A stretch of DNA of 64,000 bases, taken from the NCBI GenBank assembly GCA_019054805.1, contig JAHQIY010000010.1:603501-667500 (forward strand). The letters run 5' to 3'. The notes below the pieces were generated by a model that was not told the origin of the DNA, searched no databases, and was given only the letters and a program-made list of their open reading frames with translations. Made by a program: the position numbers and the translations under genes. Shown piece by piece: positions 23,032 to 37,049 of this stretch. This DNA is from Brachionus manjavacas (lineage: Eukaryota > Rotifera > Eurotatoria > Ploima > Brachionidae). The stretch's first letter is position 1; every line of letters begins with the position of its first letter.

Positions 23032-25139
23032 TCAAGTGAATGATTTATCTGCAAGTTTTATTTAAATTTTGTTTTTAATTTTACAAAAAAAATAATTTTT
23101 AATCGGTTTTTTCTAGAATTAAAAAAAAAGACAATTATTAAATCCGTTTTCTTCTTTTGTCAAATCTTTCCTAAACCGGGTCCTTGTTTTAGCATTACAC
23201 CTGGTAAATCTAGATTTGTTTTAAATAATTTTTTAATTCATCATTAAAATATTTTGATAAAGTTTGTTTTCAAAGTTTTCAAAGTTAATCTATTGATCAT
23301 GGATCGGTAGTTATTTAATTTGAATTTAGAATGATATTTCTTTAAATTTTTTCAACTATTGTTTAAATTAAAATGAATATTTTATTTATTCTATAAAAGA
23401 TCTAACTAATATTTTACAAAAAAAAGAGTGTAGATTTTATCATTGAATTCATAAAAAAAACAACTATTATTCACATATCAATTAATTCGCATATTCAGTG
23501 ATATCGTAAGTTTGTTATTTAAAACAGTTTTAGCATTTATTCGGTTTTAAAAAATTAATTAAAATCATGTTATTTTTGATTATTGTGCTAATTATAGCAG
23601 CAAAAAAAATATTTTTTTTGTATGCTTTTATTTTTTTATCAGTTGATATAATTCAAATACTGTTTATATTGTTGGGATTGTTTTGTTGAACCATGTTTTA
23701 TGACCTAAAATAAAGCAAAGCAAGTGCGTAAAAATTGTCTCTGTTTTTGATTTAAATTTTGTTTAAATATTATAATTAAAAACGAAGATAACAGCATTTC
23801 CTAGAGCACAATTGCCGTTCAGTTACTTCGAAGACGATATTTCAGAGATTGCTTCAAAAACCCAATTTCTCTTCAGACTGAAATGAAAAGATAAACAAAA
23901 CCTAAATCCTATTTTCTTAATAAAAAAATATTTTTCTACCCTTTTTAAAAATAAAACTGAAAAGAGTTGTGTGATAGTGAGTTAAAGATAAAAATGGAAC
24001 TAGAAAACTAAAAATTTATCATCTCAAATAATACAAATAAAACATATTAATGTCATTTTTAGCAAAGCGTCAGCTTCTAGCTGCTTCTGCTGGAAGCGAG
24101 TTGTTTTAAATTGTATAACATACACAATATGCTCAATTTCCGAAAGCCATTTTTAAGCTATTTTTCAAATGTTTTTTTTGCCCTATCATCTCTATGATTA
24201 TTTTTAAAGGTATCAGGCTAATTGATTGAAGATTGTTTTCTTTGATTTTTTTGTATTTCAAATACTTCAGTAAAAATGCGATTGCTAAGATAAAAAAAAA
24301 ATCATTTTTCAAAACATCAATTTCCTGGTTTATTTTTAAACCAACTTGGAATAAAGTATGGAATGTTTTAAAAAAATATTTTTCAACAGTTAATTAAGAC
24401 TTTTTTGTTTAAAAAATGCAGAATTAATGCTTAGATTTTATTAAATTAAGAAGTTTATTTATAAAATAAATTTGTTTATCAAGGAAGAGTTATCCTTCTT
24501 ATTTCTATTTTTTTTAAAACTAAATAGATCGAATGACGCATTAAAAATTTTCATGAAGCTTTCCAATTTTTATGGGAAATTCGATTTTTTTTAATTTTTT
24601 TCTTCTGAATTTCAATTTTCAAGGTTAACCTATTGATCACTGAATTTAATTTTTAAATTAAAATGTAAAAAATATTTTCTCTGAAATAAAAGATTTTTTT
24701 TCGACTAACAAAATTAGTTGTTAAGTAAAAACTACGACGCGACCAAGTTTATGTATCGCAGACTATTCATCAAGTTATGTATTGAGATAAAAGAATTTGC
24801 TGTGAAAATTTCTTGGTAAATTGAAATCTTTTTCTGACTAACAAGTTATTTTTTGTAAAATCTTTTTAAATAACATTATACGTAAATTATAAAACAAATA
24901 AAGAAATTATTGATATTTTGTTTATTTATTATTTTGTTTGTTTTTAAAAAATAATTTAAATTAATTTCATTAAATTAAAAATATTAACCTAGCCCCTCAT
25001 CTTCATATATAAATGAAAATTGTAAATCTTTTGATTTTGAGGGTTCTGTGAAGTTCAGCACAAAAGAACAGAGCAAAGTGTAAAAAATTAAACAAATTTT
25101 TTTCTAAAAATTAAAAATTAGTTCTGTGAATAAAGCATC

Positions 25140-25295
25140 GTGCAAAGTTCAAATTTGCATCAACTGTTAAAGTCTTCTAATTGTATGCAAAATCTCTGCA
25201 AAATGCACTACGCCCGATTATATTAAAATTTAATTTCTGCTAAACTCTGCAAATTTAGCAAACCTTGACATTTGATGCAACTTTGAATGTTGCAC
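25140..25295. repeat. Short inverted repeat
   Basis: GTGCAAAGTTCAAATTTGCA at 25140 pairs imperfectly with the inverted TTGATGCAACTTTGAATG segment at 25272-25295. Candidate foldback of about 155 bp. Confidence 0.4.
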
Positions 25296-26694
25296 TATGT
25301 TGGATTTACAGAAATAAGTTTGAACCTTAAGAAAAGAACTTATTTAATTTTTTAAAATTTTTTTTCTGTCCTTTTAATCATTTTGTACTGAATTTCACAA
25401 AACCGATTTTGAGTGTATTTTATTTTGTCCATTTTTTAATTGAGTCTCTTTTTTAATAAAGATAAAATTATCATTTTATTTTCATAGACTTTTACTGATA
25501 AAAAAGTCATTAGTTCGTTTTTAAATATTGTATTTTTCTTAAACCTGGAAATTAAGAAGTCAACAAAGAAGCTTAACAAGCTTTTAATAGTATTTTCTTA
25601 AACTATCTAAATCCTTTTTTATTTTTATCATTCATATTATGCATTTTATTAACCATGAAGCTATTGAAGGCTTAACTATTTTCATTTGATTCAGGCGAAA
25701 AAAATCAACCTGAATAAGTTTTTATTAAAAAGTTGAAAATATTTATAAAATTACTAGAATCACAAATAGAATCACAAATAATTTAAATGTAAGAGATTAA
25801 AAACAAACCAAAAGAAATTTAAATACATAAGAAAAGATAAAAAAAGTTATGTAAAAATATTTAGTCAGTAATTTCATTTTTTAATATTTAAAATGTTTTT
25901 TCAGTTTTACAAAAAAGTAGTCGTAGGATTAGTATTTTAGCTGTGACTAGGCAAACACTAAAGTGTTTGAAAAACTTTGACTGTGGCTTCTAAATATACA
26001 ATTAATAAAACTAAAATGTTAATATTTAAAATCTTTGTTTAAATATCGTTTTAAAATTTTTCACTCTTTTGAGTTAATTGTTTCTTCTTTTTAACTATTC
26101 CAAAGCGATACTGATCTGTTTGTGATGAAGTTTTGCCTAATTGTTACTGGAAATATTTCCCTTCTGTATTTCACATGATGTCCATGCGTTACAGAGCTGA
26201 CACTAAGTCAACCGCTTCAATCTTCAATCAATCTTCTATAGCTGAATCATGTTACCTCTCTTTTTCTTAATTCATTTTTGATGTTTAAAATAAAAAAAAT
26301 TTTTGGCATATTTTTTTTGCGCAATTTTTTTAGTTTCACTTTTTTTTCGGTCATAAATCCCTCACCCAAGGTAAAACCACAAAAATCTAATTTTGTAAAG
26401 ATTCAACTTTCAACAAGAGAAAAAAATTAAAATATGCCTAATTATTATAAAATAAAAATTAAGATTAATATAAAAATTTTTATGATTTCAATAAGTGTTT
26501 TTTTTGTAACATTATGATCAATTTAGAAAATTTTTAAAAGATATCTGTTAATTTGGGTGGAAGAGAAAATTCGTCAATCTGAATTCCAATGAAGCGTCAG
26601 GATTCTTGTATTATATTTTTTTTTTCTTTAAATTGAAGATATGAAATGATCATGCCGATATGAAATGATCATTTATATAGTATTTTCTTTATAA

Positions 26695-26800
26695 CTTTAT
26701 TAGTATTAGTAGTAATGAGTGCTGTAGGGATAATATCACAAGCAGAAGCAACTGTAGACGTTTTTGATCAAAATAGTTTGGTCCGCAAAATTTAGGACAG
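26695..26800 (-). pseudogene. LINE 3'-terminal remnant
   Basis: On the minus strand the sequence reads TTGCTTCTGCTTGTGATATT, then ATCCCTACAGCACTCATTAC and TACTAATACTAATA. This matches the layout of the tails at 16.74 and 22.59 kb (ATCCCTACA followed by ACTACTA). Only the extreme 3' end survives. Confidence 0.5.
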
Positions 26801-26870
26801 TTTAAAAAAAACTGTTCAAAGTAGTTTGAATGTTAATTTAAATTATTATTATCATTATTATAATGTAATA

Positions 26871-26969
26871 ATTCCAATTCCAATTCCAATTTACACTCTT
26901 CGCTTCAATTACTTCGCTACTAAGCCTACGAAGTATTTGAAGCAAAATCTGTAAATTGGAATTGGAACC
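26871..26969. repeat. Foldback of about 100 bp (small MITE)
   Basis: Left arm ATTCCAATTCCAATTTACA through CTTCAATTACTTCG; right arm is the inverse with a few mismatches, ending GGAATTGGAACC. The loop is about 14 bp. Non-coding. Confidence 0.7.
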
Positions 26970-29869
26970 GGTTTGGAACTCTAAATAAATCTTTTTAAAA
27001 TGATTTAACTTTAATCAAGCTATTTAGAAAATAATTAATTGAAAATGACCATTGCATATGCACCTTCAATTTATCTATTTTAGAATTTTAATTTGAGTTA
27101 AAATTTAGTTCAAAAAATTAATGAATGAAAATCAAACAATTTTTTTTTATTAATTAACAAATATGGTAAGCCGAATGAATTGATAAAATCCATTTCAATA
27201 AATATTAATTTATTTATTTAAACCTTGGATAGAGGCTTTATAGGTCAATCACAGACTCCTACACTTGTTCTTTGTAAAAATATTTAATTTGAAAAAAATA
27301 ACAAGCTAAACATTGAATAATTTAAAGAATTTAATTTTAAATAAACGAGTTCTAAAAGATTAATTAATTTATTGTATGTTTTGTAAATAAGCATTTTAAA
27401 ATGTTCGATTTAAAGTTTTTAATTTACGAAAACGAAGAATCACTACCATTAATCATTAAATTTTCAGTTTTAATTTTAAATAAAGATGAAAATAGACTAA
27501 AATTCTATTAAAGATAAAAAAAAAAATATTTAAAAACTAAAAAATAAAAAAAAATTAAAAATTAAATTAGAGTTAATTTAAGATTAAAAAATGATTTACC
27601 TAGTGATAAATAATTTTTAATTTTTTTTTAGAAAACCTCATTATTTTCAGGGATGTTTCAAATTAAATTATTACCCAGAAAAAAATCTAAAGAGTATCAG
27701 TCAAAAAAAAGTTGCTCTAATTCAATGGAAATATATTTTTAAATTCATTCTATTTTTTAATTAAAAAATAAAATTGTTTCAAATCTAAAAAAATGGTAAA
27801 ATAATTATCCCTTTTCTGCTTCATGAAACTTTATTAAAATATTTGATTTTCATTTTCCGAATTTATTTAGGATCGTAAACCAAGGAAGTCGATTTAAATT
27901 TTTTTTTAGTTTACCATATTGATTTTTTAATTTTTGAAATTATTCTTAAAAAAAATCTTTGTGAACAAAATGCAGATTTCTGCTACCTTTAATGTGAGAG
28001 ATTCAAAACTGGATCGATGATGCTATTATCTGATTTAAAGGAGGCATCACTCGTTTTACTTGAAAGAAACCAGTTTGAGGGCAATATGTTTAAATGGAGT
28101 TCAAGAGCAAAATTTTATTAAGGACTAATTAGATTTGGGAGCCAAGTATTCTTAAAAATCAGACAGTCCAACTGCTTGTTTTATTATTGATAAAACTTAG
28201 ACTCACTTAAAACCCAATATTAAATTTTGCTCCAAGCATTTGTTGTTTGTTTTCTTCCTGGTGTAGAAAATTATGTTTTTAGCAAAGATTTGTTTTGTGA
28301 ATTGAATAATTCTGTGGTAACATTCAAATAAATATTCAGGTCGCTCTAGAACTCTTAAACGAAAACCTTGCATAAATTGTTATATTTTTTAAATATTTGA
28401 AATTCCCAGTAAGGTATTTAAAATCTTTTTTTGAAAATAATAAATAGCACCACATGAGACTTAATTTTGCGAAAAAATTAAATTTCTCTTCAAGTTCAGT
28501 GATTGATTCCTAGTGTACTGAAACAAGACTAAATAGTTTTTAAATACTAGAAATTGTTATAAGCTTATTTATTGAGGCTCAAACACTTAGTTAATGCATA
28601 AACTCAATTTATGTGTGTCTCTAATCGAATTGTTCACATATTTGATTGATTCTATTTATCAGTTTGAAACAGTTTATGGATTAGATCGCTTGCTTAATCA
28701 CTATTAATTATTTCACCAGTGTTTTTCAAAGAAAAATTTTTATTTACAAAATTAAATCTAAAGAAATTGTGTTCATTTATTCAAAAATTTAAGGCAAGAC
28801 CCAAAAGTAAGTGCACTGACTACCTCATGTATTAAATGGTCTAATAATTATTAATAATGAAGACAAAGGAGCATATTATATCGTAAAAAATTTAATAAAA
28901 ATCGGGATATTAAAATCAATACCTCTAAATTAAATAGAATATCCCAATTTTTCATGTTTTTCGCAAATATTAAATAAAGTTAACCATTTATTAAGAATAT
29001 ATCATACATAAAAATAAATGAACACCAAATAGAATACAAATTTCCTTTTTTTAATCCTCAAAAATGACACTTTTTATCAAAAAATCAAAACTAATTTAAT
29101 ACTAAGTACCTCAATTTTTATCTTTTGATATTTTTTGTGAATAGAAAATTATTTTAAAGATTTAAATTTTTTCTAATCTGAAGGGTTTTTTGTTAAAACA
29201 ACGATAATTAATAAAAAAAAATCAAATTATAAAAAGTTTAACAAAATTTAAATCAAGATGATCTTTTATTTCAATAATAGATAGAAATTAAGGATCGTTG
29301 TAGTTAAGAATTATATCTAATAAAGATTTCGTCCAAAAAAAATGAGACCTCTTAATCAAGGTTCAAAAATACATCGATTTGCTTTATTTTGAGGAAAAAG
29401 TGTCCGCTACAAAAAATTAATCAACGAAAAAAATAATTATCAATTTTTATTCTTATTCTTATTTTAATTAATTTGTTGTCAATTAACAAAAAAAGTGTTT
29501 AAAAAAAAAATATTATTTGTAATTTAATTTTTTAATAAAATTGGGGAGGGGGTTAAAAAAATGTGTTATTCGAACAAAATTTCTCATTAAAAATCAATAA
29601 CAGCTCAAATCACATAGTCTTTAAATATTTTTTCTATTATTCTTTGAATATATATTAATTATGGCATTTTGTGCTGACATGTCAAAATAATTATCACATT
29701 AATTTTTTTATTCAAGAACAGCCAAAATTGGTTCTTAAAAAAAGGTCCGACAGAGGATGAAGAGAATATCCGAAAGAGAAATTACAGTCATCTCTTAGGA
29801 CAATGAATAATTTAAAAAATGCATTCATTAAAAAAATTTTATTTTTTTTAATTGTTAAAATATATTATT
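26970..29869. other. AT-rich non-coding stretch
   Basis: A TTTATTTATTTAAACC tract with a GAGGCTTTATAGG segment at 27205-27240 resembles a minus-strand LINE tail. No gene was recognised. Confidence 0.4.
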
Positions 29870-30012
29870 TAGAAGAGCTTTGTAGGCTCAGCTGTATTTT
29901 TTTCAATTTTTTTTGTATGTAGCAATTTACGGAAATAATCTTTCCATTCTGTCCACGTATCGTATTCTGTTGACATTAAGTATTTCACCAAGTGAAAATT
30001 CAAGAAATTTTA
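29870..30012 (-). pseudogene. Short coding-like segment ending in a LINE-type 3' hairpin
   Basis: The minus-strand frame is open for about 46 codons and includes STEYDTWTEWKDYFRKLLHT before TAA at about 29874. It is followed by a stem GAGC/GCTC with a TTTGTAG loop, resembling the LINE tail at 12.4 kb. Its aromatic-rich composition suggests real coding ancestry, perhaps the end of a LINE ORF2. I do not recognise the domain, and no start or splice site is evident. Confidence 0.3.
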
Positions 30013-33000
30013 TAAGTAGATGAATTAAAATTTGTAAATTGTTTTTAAAAAATTATTTAAAAAATAGAATAAAGAGAAATTAAGAGATTTTTTTACGCGT
30101 TTTTCCAGGTAAGATAATTTCTGTTTTGATACACACCCAATACTTTATATAGATCTTAGATAAGTTTATTAGTTAGAAAAAAATAGAGATGAAAGATAGA
30201 AAATGTTGATTTGTTTTGACAATTCTTAGGGTTCTTAGAGGGCACTTATTTGGCAAGGAATACAGTAAGACTGATTTACATTAATTAGTCTCTTTCTTAG
30301 CATAAAGCCTATTTCGAATTTCTAAGTTACTTCTTTTCATTCATGAAAAAAGCCTAAATGATGCTCTGAATTAGATACAAATAGTTAAGTTTTTTCAGTA
30401 TTATTTAGAAGGCCTACTTTTTGTGATTATTTCGAGTCATTTTCCAGAAATGCGCTTCCATCCGCAGCACACAAACGCAATAGTTTACATTCATGATTTA
30501 AATAAAGAAAATTTTTGCTTAAAATTTATACTACTAAAGGAATTTATAAAAATGCACTCGTCTCCAAGAACAGGAAACCAAAAAAATTAAATTTATTTAC
30601 TCATTAAATATTTTAGATGAATGTAAAAGAAAAAGTGAAAAAAATGATGTATTTTTTGAGAAGAATGGTTAATTTTTATTTCTTAAAAATTAAAAAAAAT
30701 CTTGAAAATTTTATTTTAAAAATTTAACGACGGACAAAATTGCTTGGGTTTATTTCAAAATTTAATTTTTCTAACGAAGTGTTAGAAAAAATTTAACAGA
30801 AAATGAAAAAAAAATCCTAGCATATTAAATAAGGCATTTTGTAAATTTGAAATTTGTGTTTAAGTTGATTATCTGATATCTATTCTTGAATAATTTAGAA
30901 AAAAGTGTTGAAATTTATCAAAGAATCTGTTTAATCAAAAAGCTCATTCACTTTAAACGAGATAGTGATTTAATAAAAATGTTTTATGCTAAATAGTCGA
31001 GAAATTTGATATTTTTTGCTAAATTCAATTAAATCAAATTAAAGTATTTTTTTGCTTTGACATGGATAATTTTTTTTTTAGGAAGTTGGAAAATTTCTAT
31101 TAATAAATTTAAATCCTAAATTTTTTTGAATAATTTAGTTGTCATAAAATCTACTTAAGCAAAATCAATTATTTAAATCCTTTATTGGACAAATTTAAAA
31201 CTAAGATTTAACTTAAAAAATGAATTATCCGCAAGCAGGTCTTTTCAATTTTTTATTTACCGTCTAAAAACGTTTAGACTCATTTTAGACCAACCTGTAA
31301 ATTCGATAACCTAAAGTTAACTTATTTGTTTAAAAGATTGAATTTGGAGAAAAATAATAAAATGATTTTGTAGTCAAATAATCATGTTACTATTTGCATT
31401 TGAATGGTATCGATTTTGCTAATAAAGGAATTCTCAGTTGATGCCATTAAGAGTGTTTACCAGGCCTGACGAGTTTTCAAGTGTAAATAAAAACACTTTT
31501 AAAACAAATAAATTATTTTTTTTAACAATTTGCGTCTTATGAAGGCTATGAATTCAATTTGAATAATTAAGAAAAGCTGCTAAATTGATATTAAATCAAT
31601 CGCTAGGATGTTCGAACTCAGTGATAAGACAAAATTAGCATATAAAAAGATTTTTGTTATCTTCGTCCTAAAACAAAATTTGAATTTGAAATTTTATTAT
31701 AATTTAAGTTAAATACTCATATTTGACTGATTGGTAATTCATCAATTAGGTTCCTGCCTTCCGTTTTTCGAGCGGAATTCACTCAAATAAATTTTCTTTT
31801 GTTATTTAGAAACCATGAATGATTAGGCAAAATTGTTTTTTACTCCAGAGATAAGTGCTTTTGTTTTGATATTTTTTTGAGACCTTGTTTAAAATTAATA
31901 AAAACGATGCTTTTTTTATTATAAATTAAAACAAAAAAATTATTCAATCGTCTCCTAAAAAGACATTTAAAGAAATAAGTTTTTTTGGTTTAAAATACAG
32001 GTAATTTTATAAAAGATCAAATTTTCTTAAACCTAACTTTTCAAGTTTCGATTAATCAAATTACATTTTTCTTTTATCTTTTTTGTTTTTTCCTTGTTCT
32101 TTTAAGAAAAGTATTTTAAACACGTTTTCAGTCTTTATTTAGGCCTGAAGGAGCTAATCTTTGCGAAGCTCGATCTCTTTGAATTCTAATAATATTTAAG
32201 TTATTAAAATATAAATTTTTTAAATATTAAAGATTAGCCAACTCACTCTTTTTCCACTCGATTGATTTAAAAAAAACTATCAAAGAGATAAATTATGAGA
32301 AAAAGATATCTATTTAAAACAGCAAATACTGAAGTAACTAAAATTTTTGTGGATTTCAGTGCCCTGGTTTACAAACAAATAAAAGTCTGGTTATATATTT
32401 AGTATAATATTTTTTAATTATCCATTAAAAAAATTAAATAAAAAACGGAAGAAAATTTTTTTCAAATTTGATTTTTTTTAGAATTTAAAAAAAAGAAAGA
32501 AAAAAAATTTAAATATTTAGTATTTTTTTGGGTTGATGATCTTTAACTAATATCGGTTCGATATTGAAACCGTTTTGTCGAACCGGTTTAAAATTAAATA
32601 ACAGAATATTTTATTTCAGAATTTAATTTTTAATAATCGTTTATTTGAACAAATTTAAAATTAATAAAGTTAAAAAAGTTTAACTTTAAAAATCTTTTTT
32701 TTATTCCTCTGTTAAAACCGGTTTCAAAAGTTAGCCGTTTCCTACCCCTAATTTGAATTGGACTGAACTTGAACTTCATTTTGGACCTCATCTTATTTTT
32801 TGAGCCTGAATTTCTTCCATTAACTTTACTAAAAATTACCGCTAAGAAAATTAGATACAACTGTCATAAAATATGTTTTTCTTGTCAAATTGGTTCCATT
32901 TTTATCATTAGTGATGAGCTGGTTTAATATTTTTTTATTAGTCAATTAGATGTTAAAATTATTTTTTTTATAAAAAAAAATTAGATAGTAAAAAAGTTAC

Positions 33001-34149
33001 AAGCTATAAATTAAATAAGTCAGGCAAGAAAAAAAGAAAATTTTAATTTTTCAATTGCTAATCTTTGATAAATTATATAAAAAAACTTAAAATAATTGTT
33101 AACAAGCTGCATTTAAAGTTTATAAAAGGTTTCCGTAACACTCAGACTTTGCACAAAATTCATAAGCATAGTGATTTACGAAAAGTGCTTTATGGAGATA
33201 AATTTCAGATCAACAAAGATAAAAAAATTATAATCTTTCAAAATCTTTATTAAAATAGATAAAAGTTAATCTAAAAAAAGTAAATTTTATTAAGTATTTT
33301 TAATCAAATAAAAAATTCAAATAAAGTATCATTCAATAGGAATTTTTTTTATGTCCCTCGTTTAGAAAAAGAATTTTACTTTGAAAAATTCAATTAAGAG
33401 CTCTAAGCACTGAATAATCCAGTAGTTAAGACACAGCTTAATCGGGTGCTTTCTTAAAAACTCATTAGATTCATCTTTATGGGCTTTTTATTACCCTGGT
33501 TAATCTCGGCGCACAAATTAACTATTAATTCACACTAATCACTGGCAAAATAAATTTTTATTTAATCACAATAAATGTCAATTTTAATATGATTAATAGT
33601 CATGGTTGGGAAATCAACAAGTTATTAAAGTCTTATGAATTGTTTAGCAATAGGCAATTGGGAACGAAAAAAAATTATTTTTTTAAATAATGGACCGAAT
33701 TTATTTCGGCGCTATAAATTATAATATTTTTAAACATAGATAAAATTTTGTATCTATTTAATAAGGATTAATTTTTTGTTGCTAAAGGCGAACAAAGTGT
33801 TTAAAATGATTGATTCAGAGATGATAAATCAGGGTGTCTAATTCGATTAAGCAATGAGTGGGTCAAAAATTTGCTTCCATATGAAAAAATGTAAGAAATC
33901 TGATAAGAGAAAAAATTTATTATCTTATTAGCAGTGAAAGATGGGCCAAAAACCCGATGAGTTCAACAATCAACATAAAATTTGCAATCTTCATTAGTTT
34001 TTAATTAAAAACTAAGCTTTTAGTGTTGTTTTTTCTCAACTAAAAATTTCAACTTTTAAAGGCTTTGCCAATTTCAACAAATCGATTCAAAAAAAAAAAT
34101 AACCAAAGACACACTGATTGGAATTTCAAGAATGTTTTTTTATCTAAAA
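30013..34149. other. AT-rich non-coding stretch
   Basis: Includes an open frame at 33065-33253 (Lys-rich, unrecognised), which could be chance in this composition. No other structure was seen. Confidence 0.4.
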
Positions 34150-34640
34150 CTAAGGCTTCGCTTAAACTTAAGAGTTTAGCTTTCGAAAGAATGATTCCTT
34201 ATGCCACTGAAACAAAAAAATAACTGGCACCATTTGTTGATTTAGCTTCACTTTTTTTCACTCACAGCCTTTCTACGTATTCAGCTAATTTAATTTTTGA
34301 CAAATTTTGACAATTACCTCTGCTTTTTTTAAATACACCTCTTAAACATTGTAGCATTGCTATGACAATTTTCTGATTATCAAAAGAAAAAAAGACCCAT
34401 TCTCGGTTATCTCCTCAGATCGGTATGTCTGAGATCGCAGCCAAGCAAACACGTTCAATCAAATTGGTCTGAAACTTGATCCAAATAAGCTGCGCACATG
34501 CACTAAATAGCTTTCGAGTATCAATATCTTCTAAAACCTCCTTTAAAATTTGGCAACACAGCTTTGCTAAAGATGACTGCAAGCAAACATTTTGTATGCT
34601 TGATTGCCTTGTTCCCATCAAGTTCGAGCTTTGACAAGTT
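34150..34640 (-). pseudogene. Unidentified decayed coding region
   Basis: On the minus strand one frame runs from about 34640 to 34150 with only a few stops. That is unusual here: an AT-rich random frame would stop much more often. It reads SLAKLCCQILKEVLEDIDTR, then ACAQLIWIKFQTNLIERVCL, then KIVIAMLQCLRGVFKKSRG, then LSKIKLAEYVERL. Local GC is higher than in the flanks. I recognise no family. It may be a degraded host exon or an old transposon ORF. Confidence 0.35.
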
Positions 34641-37049
34641 TAACTAGAGACACATTGTCAAATATTTAAATTTGAAAAAGTATCGAAGCTTTACGATACC
34701 ACCGTTGTGAAGAGCTTACAAATATTTAATTGCCAGGAAGTCTTTTAAGTGCGTAGGAGAGAAACGAATGTGCTCAAGTCTAATTGATTTTTATTTTCAA
34801 AAAAAATCTCAATTAAGTTCATTTGTTACAAGTTAAAATTTTTATATAAAATAAAAAAAAGTTATCTTTTCTGTGAAGATTCAAATAGAAATAGACTAAG
34901 ATTTTTTCGAACAATATCTAAATATTTGTTTAAATTGTGAGCAAAATCTCAAGAGTGATTTCGAGAATCATATCAAGAGGAATTTAGTTAATTGCTAGGC
35001 CACTAGACTATTAGCATTTGAAATTGCTATTTCTATTTTGAAATATTTATCAGTCGATTTTAATTTGACTTTTGTTAAATTTTATCTAAAAAAAAACCAA
35101 ACTTTTCTTTGTTTATGCATTTAGGTTGTTCCCTGCAATACTGGTGTTCTAATTTAATTTCTTATTATTCTATCTAAAGCTGCTTCCATTCCTGTTGTGT
35201 TTTGTAAACCATTTTCCCGATTCAAGCACGCAAGGGATCTGGATTTCGACTTGATAAGATAAAAATTTAATTATTGTTTTAAATAAGACTTGGCTCAATC
35301 AAATCTAATCTTTGAATATCATAGCACAAATCGGAAATAATTATTTAAATTTATTTAATGAAGCCAGATTGTTTCCTAAAGTCAAATAATTTATTAAATT
35401 CGACCGAATTTTATCTTGTTAAAAAAATTGAATTTCTTAAATACCTTTTTTTTATCTAAAATTGTTCTAATACTTTAAACAACTATTTTGTGATTATTTC
35501 TTTTTATAAAAGTTCGAAAAATTACGAAACAAAAAATCAATATAAACTGTTTGTTTATTTATTATTTTTTAATTAAGAAAAAAAGAGAATTTTTCAAACT
35601 TTAATTCTTCGAAAAATAAAATAATAGTTTACAAAGGAAAATTTTTGTTTTTTCTTTTTTTTAATTGTGAAGGCATAGGAAATTTAAATAAACAAATTCG
35701 AAAAATATTCTTCAAAAATTTATTTATTTTTTTCAATAAAAAAATCAATTGAGAGTTTTTAAAATGTAACTTTATATTTATTTTTAAAATAAAATTTAAC
35801 AAAAAAAAATATATTTTTTAAATGATACTAAGGGTTCTAATTTTTTCTAGTTGCATAAGCCTACTAATTTTTTTATTTTTTTAAAAAAACTATTTAATTT
35901 TTTAAATATTATATTTTCATCCAAAGGACACATGTTTTCATTTATTGAATGAATTAAAAAAAATTTCAAATTTAGATTCTAATTTTTATGAGAATCAGTG
36001 AAATAAAGATTTAAACATATAATTTTGAAGAGTATTCAATTTTTTTAGCATTTAATTTGACTTCAAGTTAATCGTTTCCTAAGAATTGTAATCCTCCTAG
36101 TATTTAAAAGGAGAAGTAAATTTAAAAATTAACAAAAAATTTTCGAATATCATTTTAATAAAGATTAAAAATAATTATTGATTAATTCGACAATTTTAAA
36201 AAATAGCTATTTTCTGTCTAACCTAATGTAATAAGTATTAAACATGTGCAAATTTTCTTTAATCTTTTTTAATTTTAATTTTCAATTTTGTATTTTTAAT
36301 CTTAACTTCTCCGTAAAGAAGGTAATCTCGACAATTAAAAATAATAGAGATGAAATTTTAAAAATCTTTTATTTAAAAATAAAACTAATTATAAAATAGA
36401 AGTGTCTAAATAATAGGACCTCTAAATAAAAGGACCTGTAAGTATTTGACGGTGATGTTCTGATGATTACATGATCGATTTTTTTGGAAGTTATTCTACA
36501 TCCGCAATTAGTAAACACGAAATTATGTGTAATAACGTAGCTGAAAATCGATTAACCTTAAGCATAAAAATTACTAATGCTCCAAAAGATTCGAGTCAAT
36601 TGTCGTAAATGTAAAATCTTGTATGTTTTTTTTTAGAAAAATTTCGCCTTTTGAACAACAATGAAGCCTTTTTTTATATTTTTAAATTTTGAAAAATTTC
36701 CAAAAAAAAAGTGAAAGAAACACTTATTTAGATTCTTGAGCTCTGAGGCAAACGTAAATGAAAATTTTCTTTTTTTTTTATTAAAAATTTTGGACAAACT
36801 CGATATTTTAATCCTATCTAAAAACTAGGTTTAAGTCGTTCCGATTTTACATAATTTGCCAAAATTACTTTTCTAGTCATGCAAAAAATAATTTTAGATA
36901 TTTGATTTTTGTACCTAAATAAAAAAAAATTTTTCTTTTTCTAAATAGACTTTTGTCGGCTCGTAAATAAATATTTTTAAATTAAATTTAGACTTAAAAT
37001 CAAATTTATTTTTAATGTTAATTACAAAATCGAAAATTCTGTATGAACT
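34641..37049. other. Upstream region of the dsRBD gene
   Basis: AT-rich with no recognised exon or promoter element. A short direct repeat, TAAATAATAGGACCTC / TAAATAAAAGGACCTG, lies at 36409-36438. An untranslated or coding first exon could lie here but is not visible. Confidence 0.4.

Larger units (their letters stand above)
22611..26694. other. AT-rich non-coding stretch
   Basis: Holds a pair of related repeats at 22790-23031 and an inverted repeat at 25140-25295. No ORF, RNA gene or splice-supported exon was recognised. Confidence 0.5.
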
